From NCBI GenBank assembly GCA_041749475.1, contig JBGTBD010000069.1:1-6267 (forward strand): DNA of 6,267 nt. The letters are read 5' to 3'. This document shows positions 1 to 6,267 of this stretch, in pieces. The translations under genes and the position numbers were made by a program. Position 1 is the stretch's first letter, and each line of letters begins with the position of its first letter. Under the pieces are notes generated by a model, which was not told where the DNA came from, did not search any database, and worked only from the letters and a program-made list of their open reading frames with translations. Source of the DNA: JBGTBD01 sp041749475 (lineage in GTDB: Bacteria; Pseudomonadota; Alphaproteobacteria; Rickettsiales; UBA998).

Positions 1-748
1 CGCCCACCTTGCACGGGTCGATGAACACCTCCACCGTGGCATCGTCATTCAACAGCGCAAAGCAAAGTGGCAGGGGGTTATAGGGAATATCATCACCGCG
101 GATGTTCAGCAGCCAGCATATCGCGTCCGGCTGGGTGATAAGCAGCGCCGATTCCCCGCGCATCTGCAATTCACTCGAAATCTGATGCCGCTTCTCGTCA
201 TGTGACAGTCCCGCAAAACTCTCAGGATAGAGCGTCAACGGCGCGTTCGGCGCTTCCGGCTGATTCTCCCAAATTCCATCCACAGGATTGTCTTCCAGCA
301 ATCGCCACTCGAACCGTTTCTTCTCGTCATCCCGCTGCCACCGTTCGATCTGTCGGATAGTGAAGAGGGACGGGTCGAGGCCCACCGCACCGCCGTTGGG
401 CAACATCTCTTCCAGCGCTTTCAATATCGGCATGTCCGCGCTGTTATGCGTCGAAAGGGGCATCCCCTCCATCTGCTGGGCGGCCTGTAGTGTATAGCGC
501 CCATCGACCAGTAACGCGGAGGTTTCCTGAAACACCACCAACGCCCCTGCTGAGCCGTCAAACCCCGTCAGCCACGTCACTCGCCGGGCATATTCCGGCG
601 AATATTCGCCCTGATATTCATCCGTCACCGGCAGGACGAACGCGGCAAGCCCGGTCTGTTGCATCCAATTCTGCAAGTCCGTCAGGCGCTTGGCATAGAG
701 GTCTTTGCTGGTCGGGGGGGCGTATTCTACTTGCGATAGGGTATCCAT
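1..748 (-). CDS. pepP: Xaa-Pro aminopeptidase (aminopeptidase P, M24B), N-terminal part
   Basis: This is the first 249 codons of a cytoplasmic peptidase that removes an N-terminal residue preceding proline. The frame is open from the ATG at 748 to the window edge, so the C-terminal part is missing. Visible landmarks of the large (about 600-residue) aminopeptidase P family are the first creatinase-like domain with TGFDGSAG at residues 61-68 and DGRYTLQA at 82-89, then the second domain with CWLLNIRGDDIPYNP at 211-225. The metal-binding pita-bread catalytic domain (Asp, Asp, His, Glu, Glu ligands in the family) would lie beyond position 1, so activity cannot be judged here. The chosen start fits the family, since homology-like sequence begins around residue 15 and the next Met is residue 29. 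The start codon directly abuts that of the divergent BMP gene. No strong Shine-Dalgarno is seen; GGCGGA lies about 10 bases upstream. The symbol is given for the family; large-type members are often left unnamed. Confidence 0.92.
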   Translation of the reverse strand, partial: MDTLSQVEYAPPTSKDLYAKRLTDLQNWMQQTGLAAFVLPVTDEYQGEYSPEYARRVTWLTGFDGSAGALVVFQETSALLVDGRYTLQAAQQMEGMPLSTHNSADMPILKALEEMLPNGGAVGLDPSLFTIRQIERWQRDDEKKRFEWRLLEDNPVDGIWENQPEAPNAPLTLYPESFAGLSHDEKRHQISSELQMRGESALLITQPDAICWLLNIRGDDIPYNPLPLCFALLNDDATVEVFIDPCKVG

Positions 749-1822
749 ATGTATAGAATCCGCCGAAATGCGTTCCAATTCAAGATGAGAATCCACATCC
801 ACCCTGCTTTTCTACTTCTCTTCCTCGTATGCATCTGCGCGGGCACAGGAGCGGCATGGGCCAAGGAGGAATTCCGCCCAGCCCTGATCTTCGAGACCAA
901 TACCGGCCTGGGTGGCGATTACGCCTTTATCGACTCCATGAAACTGGGCGCGCAGAAAGCCAAGGAAGAGTTGGGCATTCAGTATGAAGAATTTCCCATA
1001 CCCGAGGGTAAGAACCGCCTTGCATTTTTCCGCGAAGTCGCTTCCAGCGGCGTCACCCACATCATCGCGGTTGGCATCCAGAATGTTAACCCGGTCATCC
1101 GCATCGCCAACGAATTCAAGGAAGTGAAGTTCACCGTTATCGACGGCATGGTTCCACCTTTTTATTCCAACGTGCAGTCCGTAGTGTTCAAGGATCACGA
1201 AGGTGCGTTCCTCGTCGGGATGATTGCAGGCCTACGCTCGCCGACGAATAAAATCGGTTTCATCGGCGGGATCGACATGCCGATTATCAATAATCTTGCA
1301 CTGGGCTATTATCAAGGTGCACGCCACGTCCGCCCGGATATCGAGATGGTACGCGACACGGTCGCCACCGGCAGCAAAAACGTCACGATCAGCGGCGCGG
1401 CCAACCCGTGGAACAACCCGGAACGCGCAAAAATGCTTGCGAAGAAACAATATAACTCCGATGTCGGCGTCATCTTCGCTGCCGCGGGCGGCTCTTCCGT
1501 CGGCGTGTTGGAAGCGGGTGAGGAAATGGGCAAACTCGCCATCGGCGTCGATACCAACCAGAACGGCCTCTTCCCCGGCACGGTGCTGACCTCCATGGTC
1601 AAGCGCGTCGATAAGGTCGTCAACGAATCGCTGGTGAACGCCTATAGCGGCCGTTGGGAGCCCGGCATCAAATATCTCGGCATCCGTGAGAACGCCCTCG
1701 ATTACGCGGTGGACGTCAACAATAAAGACCTCATCACCAAAAAGGTAATCGAAAAAGTCGAAGACGCCAAAGAACGCATCATCCGCGGCCTTATCAAGAT
1801 CGAGGAATATGAGCCGTATTGA
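749..1822 (+). CDS. BMP/PnrA-family periplasmic substrate-binding protein
   Basis: This is the secreted ligand-binding component of an ABC importer. Family members bind purine nucleosides or related compounds; the ligand here is not known. Residues 1-38 are a signal peptide: a basic start, the hydrophobic FLLLFLV core and AWA before Lys39. There is no lipobox at either Cys, so a soluble periplasmic protein is expected rather than a lipoprotein. BMP-fold landmarks are ALIFETNTGLGGD (45-57), FKDHEGAFLVGMIAG (147-161), KIGFIGGIDMP (168-178), GYYQGA (186-191), FAAAGGSSVGVLEA (243-256), GVDTNQ (266-271) and TSMVKRVD (281-288). The length of 357 is normal. A TAGGG at 737-741 seven bases before ATG749 favours this start. 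ATG785 (residue 13) is a real alternative that still leaves a complete signal peptide, with a weak promoter-like TTGCGA/TATAGA pair (731-757, 15-base spacer) before it. No ATPase or permease gene adjoins it, which is unusual for this family. Confidence 0.93.
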   Translation: MYRIRRNAFQFKMRIHIHPAFLLLFLVCICAGTGAAWAKEEFRPALIFETNTGLGGDYAFIDSMKLGAQKAKEELGIQYEEFPIPEGKNRLAFFREVASSGVTHIIAVGIQNVNPVIRIANEFKEVKFTVIDGMVPPFYSNVQSVVFKDHEGAFLVGMIAGLRSPTNKIGFIGGIDMPIINNLALGYYQGARHVRPDIEMVRDTVATGSKNVTISGAANPWNNPERAKMLAKKQYNSDVGVIFAAAGGSSVGVLEAGEEMGKLAIGVDTNQNGLFPGTVLTSMVKRVDKVVNESLVNAYSGRWEPGIKYLGIRENALDYAVDVNNKDLITKKVIEKVEDAKERIIRGLIKIEEYEPY

Positions 1823-2432
1823 TCGCCTCGCCCTTTCTGTCTTAATGGCCTGTGCCACGGTATTCCCCGCACTGGCGGCCATCTCCCCATTTCAGGTCAT
1901 CGACTCCGCCGGGCATTTCGAACTGGTAGAAAATACAGGCCGCGTGACCAGCCTGATGAGTGGGACGAGCCGTCGCTGCTTCATCCGCTCCACATTCGAC
2001 CCCGCCGCGCCGACCGTCTTCATCTACCCCTCCAACCAGAAATGGAATATCCAATTGCCGGACGATGTGTTCACCGCTGCGGAATGGGAGGACAGGCACA
2101 TTAAAACCCCCGGCTATCGCGGCCTGCCCGTCCATTTCAGGGTGGGTGTGGATGGCGGAAAATCCGTGGAACTGACGCAGTACGTCAAAGCCCTCAGCCC
2201 GCACAAAAAGCGCTACATCACCTTCCCCGAACCGGAAGCCAGCACCGTCTACGCCTTCATGCAAGCAGCGAACACGCTGGAAGTGGACTGGAAGCACGAA
2301 AGCATCGGCAGCCGTGCCGACAAGCTACTCCGCGAAGCACTCGATAAACCCGTAGCCCTCGGTCAAGCCCGCTACGACGCCAGCGGCATCCCCACCCTCA
2401 TGCAGTCCTATCAGGAAAAATGTACGAAATAA
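1809..2432 (+). CDS. Secreted protein of unknown family, coupled to the BMP gene
   Basis: I do not recognise this family. The 207-residue product starts with a clear Sec signal peptide: MSRIDR, a hydrophobic core, then ALA before Ala24, so the mature protein should be periplasmic or exported. The mature part has just two cysteines, Cys57 and Cys205, which could form a disulfide linking the N-terminal part to the C-terminus. The middle (about 60-145) alternates short hydrophobic and charged stretches as in a beta-rich fold; the C-terminal 60 residues look helical (ADKLLREALDKPVALGQARYD). Its start overlaps the last 14 bases of the BMP gene, and GAGG at 1802-1805 sits only three bases before the ATG. 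This suggests translational coupling and one transcript. It may serve the BMP protein as an accessory, but this rests on position alone. The signal peptide, the coupled start and the position in a dense operon support a real gene. Confidence 0.82.
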   Translation: MSRIDRLALSVLMACATVFPALAAISPFQVIDSAGHFELVENTGRVTSLMSGTSRRCFIRSTFDPAAPTVFIYPSNQKWNIQLPDDVFTAAEWEDRHIKTPGYRGLPVHFRVGVDGGKSVELTQYVKALSPHKKRYITFPEPEASTVYAFMQAANTLEVDWKHESIGSRADKLLREALDKPVALGQARYDASGIPTLMQSYQEKCTK

Positions 2433-2452
2433 GTGGGTGATGTTTCCCCTAA

Positions 2453-2479
2453 CGTCAACACTGCGACGCATCTTTTTTT
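2453..2479 (+). terminator. Possible weak intrinsic terminator of the BMP unit
   Basis: Twenty bases after the stop of the secreted-protein gene, CGTC (2453-2456) can pair with GACG (2465-2468), and seven T residues follow at 2473-2479. The T-run is convincing; the four-base-pair stem is weak, and four bases (CATC) separate it from the T-run. It is the only T-rich stop-like signal for the plus-strand unit before hemB converges from the other side. Confidence 0.25.
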
Positions 2480-2482
2480 ACT

Positions 2483-2550
2483 GTCACCCTGAACTTGTTT
2501 CAGGGTCCATGCTGAAATGATAGATGGATGCTGAAACAGTTCAGCATGAC
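2483..2550. repeat. Nested palindromic intergenic repeat (two inverted REP-like units)
   Basis: Two similar units lie head to head. The left unit (2483-2510) forms the hairpin ACCCTGAA / TTCAGGGT (2486-2493 with 2499-2506). The right unit (2524-2550) forms ATGCTGAA / TTCAGCAT (2528-2535 with 2540-2547). Read on the opposite strand, the right unit has the same layout as the left: GTCA, stem, CT(T)GT loop, stem, CCAT. The stem bases that differ between units (CC/GG in one, TG/CA in the other) change on both arms, so each hairpin stays perfect. Another ATGCTGAA copy sits at 2509-2516. The element fills the gap between convergent genes, as REP/BIME elements often do. Neither hairpin is followed by a T-run, so it is not a classical terminator. 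Confidence 0.88.
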
Positions 2551-2567
2551 AAGTGGATATAATAATC

Positions 2568-3572
2568 TTACCGACTTTCGCCCAACCACCGCGCCACATC
2601 CCGTGCCGCATAGGTAAATATCGCCGACGCACCGGCGCGTTTGAATGCCAGTAGCGCCTCCAGCATCGCCCGTCGGTAATCCAGTGCTCCCGCATCTCCC
2701 GCCAGCCGTAGCATCGCATATTCTCCGCTGACCTGATAGGCCAGCACGGGAATGGGAAACGCATCGACCGTCTGGCGGATAATGTCGAGGAACGGCATCC
2801 CCGGTTTCACCATCACCATATCCGCCCCCTCGGCGATATCGAGCGCCACTTCGCGCAACGCCTCGCGCGCGTTGGCGGTGTCCATCTGATAAGTGGCTTT
2901 GCTCGCGCCTTTCAGCATACCGCTGGAGCCGACCGCATCGCGGAACGGGCCGTAGAATGCCGACGCATATTTTGCCGAATAGGCGAGAATAGACACATGC
3001 GGGAACCCCGCCTCGTCCAGCGCATGGCGGATGGCTTCCACCCGCCCGTCCATCATGTCCGACGGCGCGACGATGTCACAGCCAGCTTTGGCCAGTACCA
3101 CCGCCTGAGCGCACAGCACCTCCACCGTCGGGTCGTTGAGGATGATACCATTCTCCATCAACCCGTCATGCCCGTGGATAGTATAGGGATCGAGCGCCAC
3201 GTCGCAGATGATGCCGATGTCAGGCACGGCTGCCTTGATGGCCCTGACTGCGCGGCAGACGAGGTTTTCCGGGTTCAGCGCCTCGGCTCCCTGCTCGTCC
3301 TTCACCTCGTCCGGCGTCGCCGGGAAAATGGCGATGGCAGGGATACCCTCCGCATGGGCGGCTTTGGCTTCTTTCACCAACCGGTCGATACTCATCCGCT
3401 CCACCCCCGGCATCGTGCTGACAGGGCTGGAAACATCGTCCCCATCCTGCACGAACACTGGCCAGACAAGGTCTTCCACGCTCAACCCATGCTCCCGCAC
3501 CAACGCCCGCATCCAGCCATATTGGCGGTTTCGGCGCAGACGCGTAGCGGGGAATCGTCCGATTTCAGTCAT
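2568..3572 (-). CDS. hemB: Delta-aminolevulinic acid dehydratase (porphobilinogen synthase)
   Basis: This cytoplasmic enzyme condenses two 5-aminolevulinate molecules into porphobilinogen, the first common step of tetrapyrrole synthesis (EC 4.2.1.24). The 334-residue product is full length. The Schiff-base lysines are Lys201 in YSAKYASAFYGPFRD and Lys256 in MVMVKPGMPFLD. The metal loop DVALDPYTIHGHDG (124-137) carries Ala126, Asp128 and Asp136 where zinc enzymes have three cysteines, so it belongs to the magnesium-dependent, cysteine-free class common in alphaproteobacteria and Pseudomonas. Other family signatures are RLRRNRQYGWMR near the N-terminus (arm of the octamer), SDMMDGRVEAIR (171-182) and AYQVSGEYAM (278-287). 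The start at 3572 gives the usual N-terminal arm; no good ribosome binding site precedes it. The gene stands alone, convergent with the BMP unit and divergent from the 432-residue gene. Confidence 0.98.
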   Translation of the reverse strand: MTEIGRFPATRLRRNRQYGWMRALVREHGLSVEDLVWPVFVQDGDDVSSPVSTMPGVERMSIDRLVKEAKAAHAEGIPAIAIFPATPDEVKDEQGAEALNPENLVCRAVRAIKAAVPDIGIICDVALDPYTIHGHDGLMENGIILNDPTVEVLCAQAVVLAKAGCDIVAPSDMMDGRVEAIRHALDEAGFPHVSILAYSAKYASAFYGPFRDAVGSSGMLKGASKATYQMDTANAREALREVALDIAEGADMVMVKPGMPFLDIIRQTVDAFPIPVLAYQVSGEYAMLRLAGDAGALDYRRAMLEALLAFKRAGASAIFTYAARDVARWLGESR

Positions 3573-3578
3573 ATAGCG

Positions 3579-3607
3579 GGAATATCAGGGATAGAGCGGA
3601 TTGGCAA
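3579..3607 (-). promoter_or_regulatory. Possible hemB promoter, giving a leaderless mRNA
   Basis: On the minus strand TTGCCA (3607-3602) and TATTCC (3584-3579) are separated by 17 bases. The -35 box is good and the -10 box poor (only TAT matches). A transcript starting seven bases past the -10 would begin on the A of the hemB ATG, which would fit the missing Shine-Dalgarno there. This was found by eye and is tentative. Confidence 0.25.
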
Positions 3608-3611
3608 CCTT

Positions 3612-3688
3612 TAGGAGGATTTCACAAAACCTTCACGCACAACATGTGTCCTATCCATTAAAACCTCTTATCTCAGTCAATAAAGAGG
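3612..3688 (+). promoter_or_regulatory. Leader able to hide the ribosome binding site of the 3696 gene
   Basis: The Shine-Dalgarno AAGAGG (3683-3688), seven bases before ATG3696, is exactly complementary to CCTCTT (3664-3669) across a 13-base loop, so a hairpin could mask it. The same CCTCTTA (3664-3670) can instead pair with TAGGAGG (3612-3618) through seven pairs including one G-T wobble, which would free the site. Between the two lies a five-codon reading frame, ATG3644 to TAA3661. The pairings are visible in the sequence; a regulatory switch is inference, and it requires transcription from upstream of 3612. Confidence 0.35.
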
Positions 3689-3695
3689 CAGTCCA

Positions 3696-4994
3696 ATGTC
3701 CATCCAAGAACCATTTTACTCCGCCATGGTGCGCGTCGGCACGGCACTCAACGCCCACCCCCGCCATACGATAGAATATGATATGCAACTCCCATCAGAG
3801 CCAGGCGCTCTGGAGCGACTACAAGAAATAGCCAGGGTTCTTGAGTTGGAAGATGGCTTCCGTATCACCACCCCCTTACGCCCCGTACGCAATGACACCG
3901 GGCAAGATTCCCTGAAGGCCAATCCTGTCATGCACATAGCCATTCAAGACGAGGTGGAAGATGCTATAAAACGCGAAAGCGCCGACTATCGCACGCGCCT
4001 TACTCCTCCACAGCAGGATTTAATTCACAAAGTATACACAAGAGTATTACAGAATAATAAGAACAGTCTCTACATCCGTGGAATATTTCCCGACATGGCC
4101 GAAGACCAGCACATCCAGATGGAAAAGGATTTCGCCACGCTGGCAAAATACTATCCCCACCATGAAGATGTGTTTAAACTACAGGACGGCAGATACACCA
4201 TTCCGTATGATATTGTGGATACCCTGAAACAGACAGCCGCCATCTATCACGCCAAAATGGAACAAGCGACGCCAGCAGGACAACCGGGAACGGGCCTGAT
4301 GGTGATCACCAATACAACTCCGATACAACCCAGCTCACCTCATCCCGCTACCCCCACCTCTGTCGAACAGGCTCAGGAAACCCCAGCAAAATCCTTACCC
4401 TATCTACACATGATGTATCTGGACAACAAAGGCTCCCGAAGCGGCAGGGGGTTGGCCAGCACGGATAGCGCATACTATTACACCCACTGCCCACGTAAAT
4501 ACTTCAATGAGTTCCAAGAACTTGTCAGGCACACCAAACCTAATCTGACGATGCATGATAACGTTGCAACAGGCCAAGTAGCGTTTTCAGCACTACACCA
4601 ATCACTGATGGACATGCATATTTCGCATGAACACAAGGACATCAACGGAATCATAGAATCTCAACAACCGACTCCGTTCGTACTCGACGATTCTCAGGAT
4701 GGACGCGCCTATTATATGTCCGCCCTCACCTATCAGGAACCTCACATCCAGAAAGTGTTTCAGCGATTTCAGGAGGCAACGAATCAGCAGGGTGTTCTAT
4801 GCATGGTTCAGCATGCCAAAAGCTGGAACATCCTTATCAACGAACGCTTCAGGGATTTGTTCGTTGGGATGATGGGTGAGGTTATCACTCCTGAAACCCC
4901 GAAACCGACAGTAGATGCATCAGCCATTGAGCCTCGAGGCAACGTCATTCTCCTCCGCCCTGCTGTACCATCGCAGAGCCAGGCGGAAAGATAA
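3696..4994 (+). CDS. Uncharacterised 432-residue protein, two regions with Pro/Thr linker
   Basis: I do not recognise the family. The start is well supported by AAGAGG seven bases upstream. There is no signal peptide and no membrane segment, so a cytoplasmic location is likely unless it is exported by a dedicated system. Residues 1-190 form a mixed helical region, 191-232 a Pro/Thr/Ser-rich low-complexity linker, 233-395 a second region rich in His, Tyr and Gln (DSAYYYTHCPRKYFNEF at 257-273, HISHEHKD at 308-315), and the last 35 residues are a Pro-rich tail. Only two cysteines are present, Cys265 and Cys369. A short motif recurs loosely: LEDGFR (51-56), LQDGRY (162-167) and SQDGRA (333-338). 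The DNA is visibly more A+T-rich than hemB next to it (4021-4080 has 19 G+C in 60), which could mean a recent arrival or weak codon selection. It runs towards the next gene with six bases between stop codons. Confidence 0.86.
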   Translation: MSIQEPFYSAMVRVGTALNAHPRHTIEYDMQLPSEPGALERLQEIARVLELEDGFRITTPLRPVRNDTGQDSLKANPVMHIAIQDEVEDAIKRESADYRTRLTPPQQDLIHKVYTRVLQNNKNSLYIRGIFPDMAEDQHIQMEKDFATLAKYYPHHEDVFKLQDGRYTIPYDIVDTLKQTAAIYHAKMEQATPAGQPGTGLMVITNTTPIQPSSPHPATPTSVEQAQETPAKSLPYLHMMYLDNKGSRSGRGLASTDSAYYYTHCPRKYFNEFQELVRHTKPNLTMHDNVATGQVAFSALHQSLMDMHISHEHKDINGIIESQQPTPFVLDDSQDGRAYYMSALTYQEPHIQKVFQRFQEATNQQGVLCMVQHAKSWNILINERFRDLFVGMMGEVITPETPKPTVDASAIEPRGNVILLRPAVPSQSQAER

Positions 4995-5000
4995 GAAACA

Positions 5001-6267
5001 TTACGTAAGCAGCGCCGCGCCGTGCTCATGCCCCTGCGCCACTTCATGCGCTGCCACGTGGGACACGCGAGTCGCCGGGCCGGCGGGTTTGTCCATCAGG
5101 GTGGAGCGGGAAACATCCTTATCGCCGAATTCCAATAACGGGGAATAGGTCGCGCTGGAGGGCATCGTCTCACTTACGGATGCAGTCCGTGTTTCCGGCG
5201 CAAGCGAGGGGTTAGTGACGGCCTTGCGCTGCCCCACCACGTTCTTGTCGTACCAGTTCTCCCATAATTCCTTCGACATCGCATAGGCAAAGAACATGCC
5301 GATCGCAGCGCATTCGACCTTGAAGTTATGACCGAACCGCGCAAGGTTTTTCTTGAATCCATCGCCATAGACCGTCGGCTCCAGCGTCCCCAGCGTCAGC
5401 TTGACTAGCTTATGCAGCCCGAGATAAGCGGAGATACCGACGACGACAGGCGGAGCGCTACGGAATAACAGACGACCCGCGCTCGGATCGTTGGTGATGG
5501 AGCCGCGCGCTCCCAGATCATTATACGTTGTCAGCAAGATTTTCTTACCGTCCTTGTTCTCTTCAACATTCGCCGCGGCAAGGACGCCATTCTTTTCTTC
5601 TACCACAGGCGCATTGATATTGATGTTGTCGGTAAGGTTGGTCGTGTTACCACGCCAGACCCCATTGGTGGTGTTTACATCCCCCTTCCAGTATCCACGA
5701 CGCAACTGCACGTCTTTGAAGAGGCGATCCCCCAACTCGAAGAAGGTGAAATAACCCAGCCAGTTGATGGGCAGTTCCATGCCTAAGAATGCGGAGGCGA
5801 TTTTACCGTCCGGCCCCGGCTTATGCGAGAATGTGGTCAGCACATTTTTGGCACGTGCCTTCCATTTATCGAGCGTATTTAACTCTGCTTTCAGCACTGC
5901 CCGCGTCGGCAACGCGTAATCGGGATGGATGCTCCCCGCCGGGAACACCGAACGCAATCCTCCCAGCGCTACGGCCGCGAACGGAGTGGACTGGAATTCC
6001 GCAGGAGCAACGGTCTTCACTGCATCCTTGAAGGATTCCGGCAGGTTTCGCACTTCGTCGATAGTCTGCTGTTCATCGTGATTTTTATTGAACAGCTTGT
6101 CATATATCCGGTTGAATATCTTGGCTGTCCCGCGATACATCGAGAACCCCGCCGCCACGTAGAGGATGGGCTTGTAGGGCTTATCCGGCCCCGCCACCAG
6201 CTTGATCATGTCGGCGCGTTTATCAAGTTTGGCGAGCTCTTCCCCCGTGACTTCCGCTGCCTTGCCC
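5001..6267 (-). CDS. Uncharacterised protein with hydrophobic stretches, start outside window
   Basis: I do not recognise the family. The frame is open from the window edge to the stop at 5003-5001, 421 codons. The ATG at 6209 is unlikely to be the start: it has no ribosome binding site, and the 19 codons upstream continue a coding-like charged helix (EVTGEELAKLDKRAD). Counting from that Met, hydrophobic stretches lie at 14-24 (PILYVAAGFSM), 144-158 (MELPINWLGYFTFFE), 252-268 (APPVVVGISAYLGLHKL) and 297-311 (KVECAAIGMFFAYAM in part). They are short for sure membrane spans, so membrane association is possible but unproven. Residues 177-199 are rich in Asn and Thr, and the C-terminal tail (about 330-402) looks disordered and ends with a His-rich AAHEVAQGHEHG. 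The G+C level resembles the recognised genes, unlike the convergent neighbour. No functional call can be made. Confidence 0.87.
   Translation of the reverse strand, partial: GKAAEVTGEELAKLDKRADMIKLVAGPDKPYKPILYVAAGFSMYRGTAKIFNRIYDKLFNKNHDEQQTIDEVRNLPESFKDAVKTVAPAEFQSTPFAAVALGGLRSVFPAGSIHPDYALPTRAVLKAELNTLDKWKARAKNVLTTFSHKPGPDGKIASAFLGMELPINWLGYFTFFELGDRLFKDVQLRRGYWKGDVNTTNGVWRGNTTNLTDNININAPVVEEKNGVLAAANVEENKDGKKILLTTYNDLGARGSITNDPSAGRLLFRSAPPVVVGISAYLGLHKLVKLTLGTLEPTVYGDGFKKNLARFGHNFKVECAAIGMFFAYAMSKELWENWYDKNVVGQRKAVTNPSLAPETRTASVSETMPSSATYSPLLEFGDKDVSRSTLMDKPAGPATRVSHVAAHEVAQGHEHGAALLT

Noticed and set aside
288..756. Plus-strand reading frames of 69 and 88 codons in the first 750 bases
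   Set aside because: The minus strand here encodes a clear Xaa-Pro aminopeptidase N-terminus through the whole stretch.
750..778. TTGGAA-17-TATACA on the minus strand as the pepP promoter
   Set aside because: Spacing is ideal, but transcription would start inside the first codons of pepP, past its ATG, and the next Met (residue 29) would cut into the conserved N-terminal domain.
1232..1882. Minus-strand reading frame of 216 codons under the BMP gene, and others at 812-1198 and 1842-2297
   Set aside because: Antisense to the BMP gene with its clear family motifs or to its coupled partner; compositions are those of shadow frames.
2486..2547. The hairpins of the intergenic repeat as a bidirectional terminator
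   Set aside because: Neither hairpin is followed by a T-run in either direction; on the minus strand the run after the repeat is A, not T.
2997..3614. Long plus-strand reading frame (205 codons) across hemB, with a second one at 3208-3576
   Set aside because: Both lie antisense to a fully recognisable hemB and have no family features; they are by-products of G+C-rich codons.
3613..3618. AGGAGG as a ribosome binding site
   Set aside because: The next ATG (3644) is 25 bases away and opens only a five-codon frame, so it is not a normal gene start.

Overview
The window looks like chromosomal DNA of an alphaproteobacterium. The main clues are a HemB of the alphaproteobacterial magnesium type (DVALDPYTIHGHDG metal-site loop), an Xaa-Pro aminopeptidase of the large family, tight gene packing and moderately high G+C. 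No rRNA, tRNA, CRISPR array, transposase or phage gene was seen. The lineage call is inference; the genus cannot be told from this sequence.

Layout from left to right. (1) Positions 748 to 1, minus strand: the N-terminal 249 residues of an Xaa-Pro aminopeptidase, cut by the window edge. (2) Diverging from it with no gap, a two-gene plus-strand unit: a periplasmic BMP/PnrA-family substrate-binding protein (749-1822) and a small secreted protein of unknown family (1809-2432) overlapping it by 14 bases. No ABC ATPase or permease gene lies beside them. (3) A 135-base convergent gap (2433-2567) with a T-run and a striking nested palindromic repeat. (4) hemB on the minus strand (3572-2568), which makes porphobilinogen for heme and other tetrapyrroles. 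(5) A 123-base divergent gap, which may hold a fold able to hide the ribosome binding site of the next gene. (6) A 432-residue cytoplasmic-looking protein of unknown family (3696-4994) in visibly more A+T-rich DNA. (7) Six bases further on, a convergent minus-strand gene (5001 to beyond 6267) for a protein of unknown family with several hydrophobic stretches; its start lies outside the window.

The recognised genes are housekeeping or nutrient-uptake genes and do not form one pathway. The parts that standard annotation would leave blank are the secreted partner of the orphan BMP protein, the two large unknown proteins, the palindromic repeat and the leader of the 432-residue gene. I see no clear defence, secretion or biosynthetic system.
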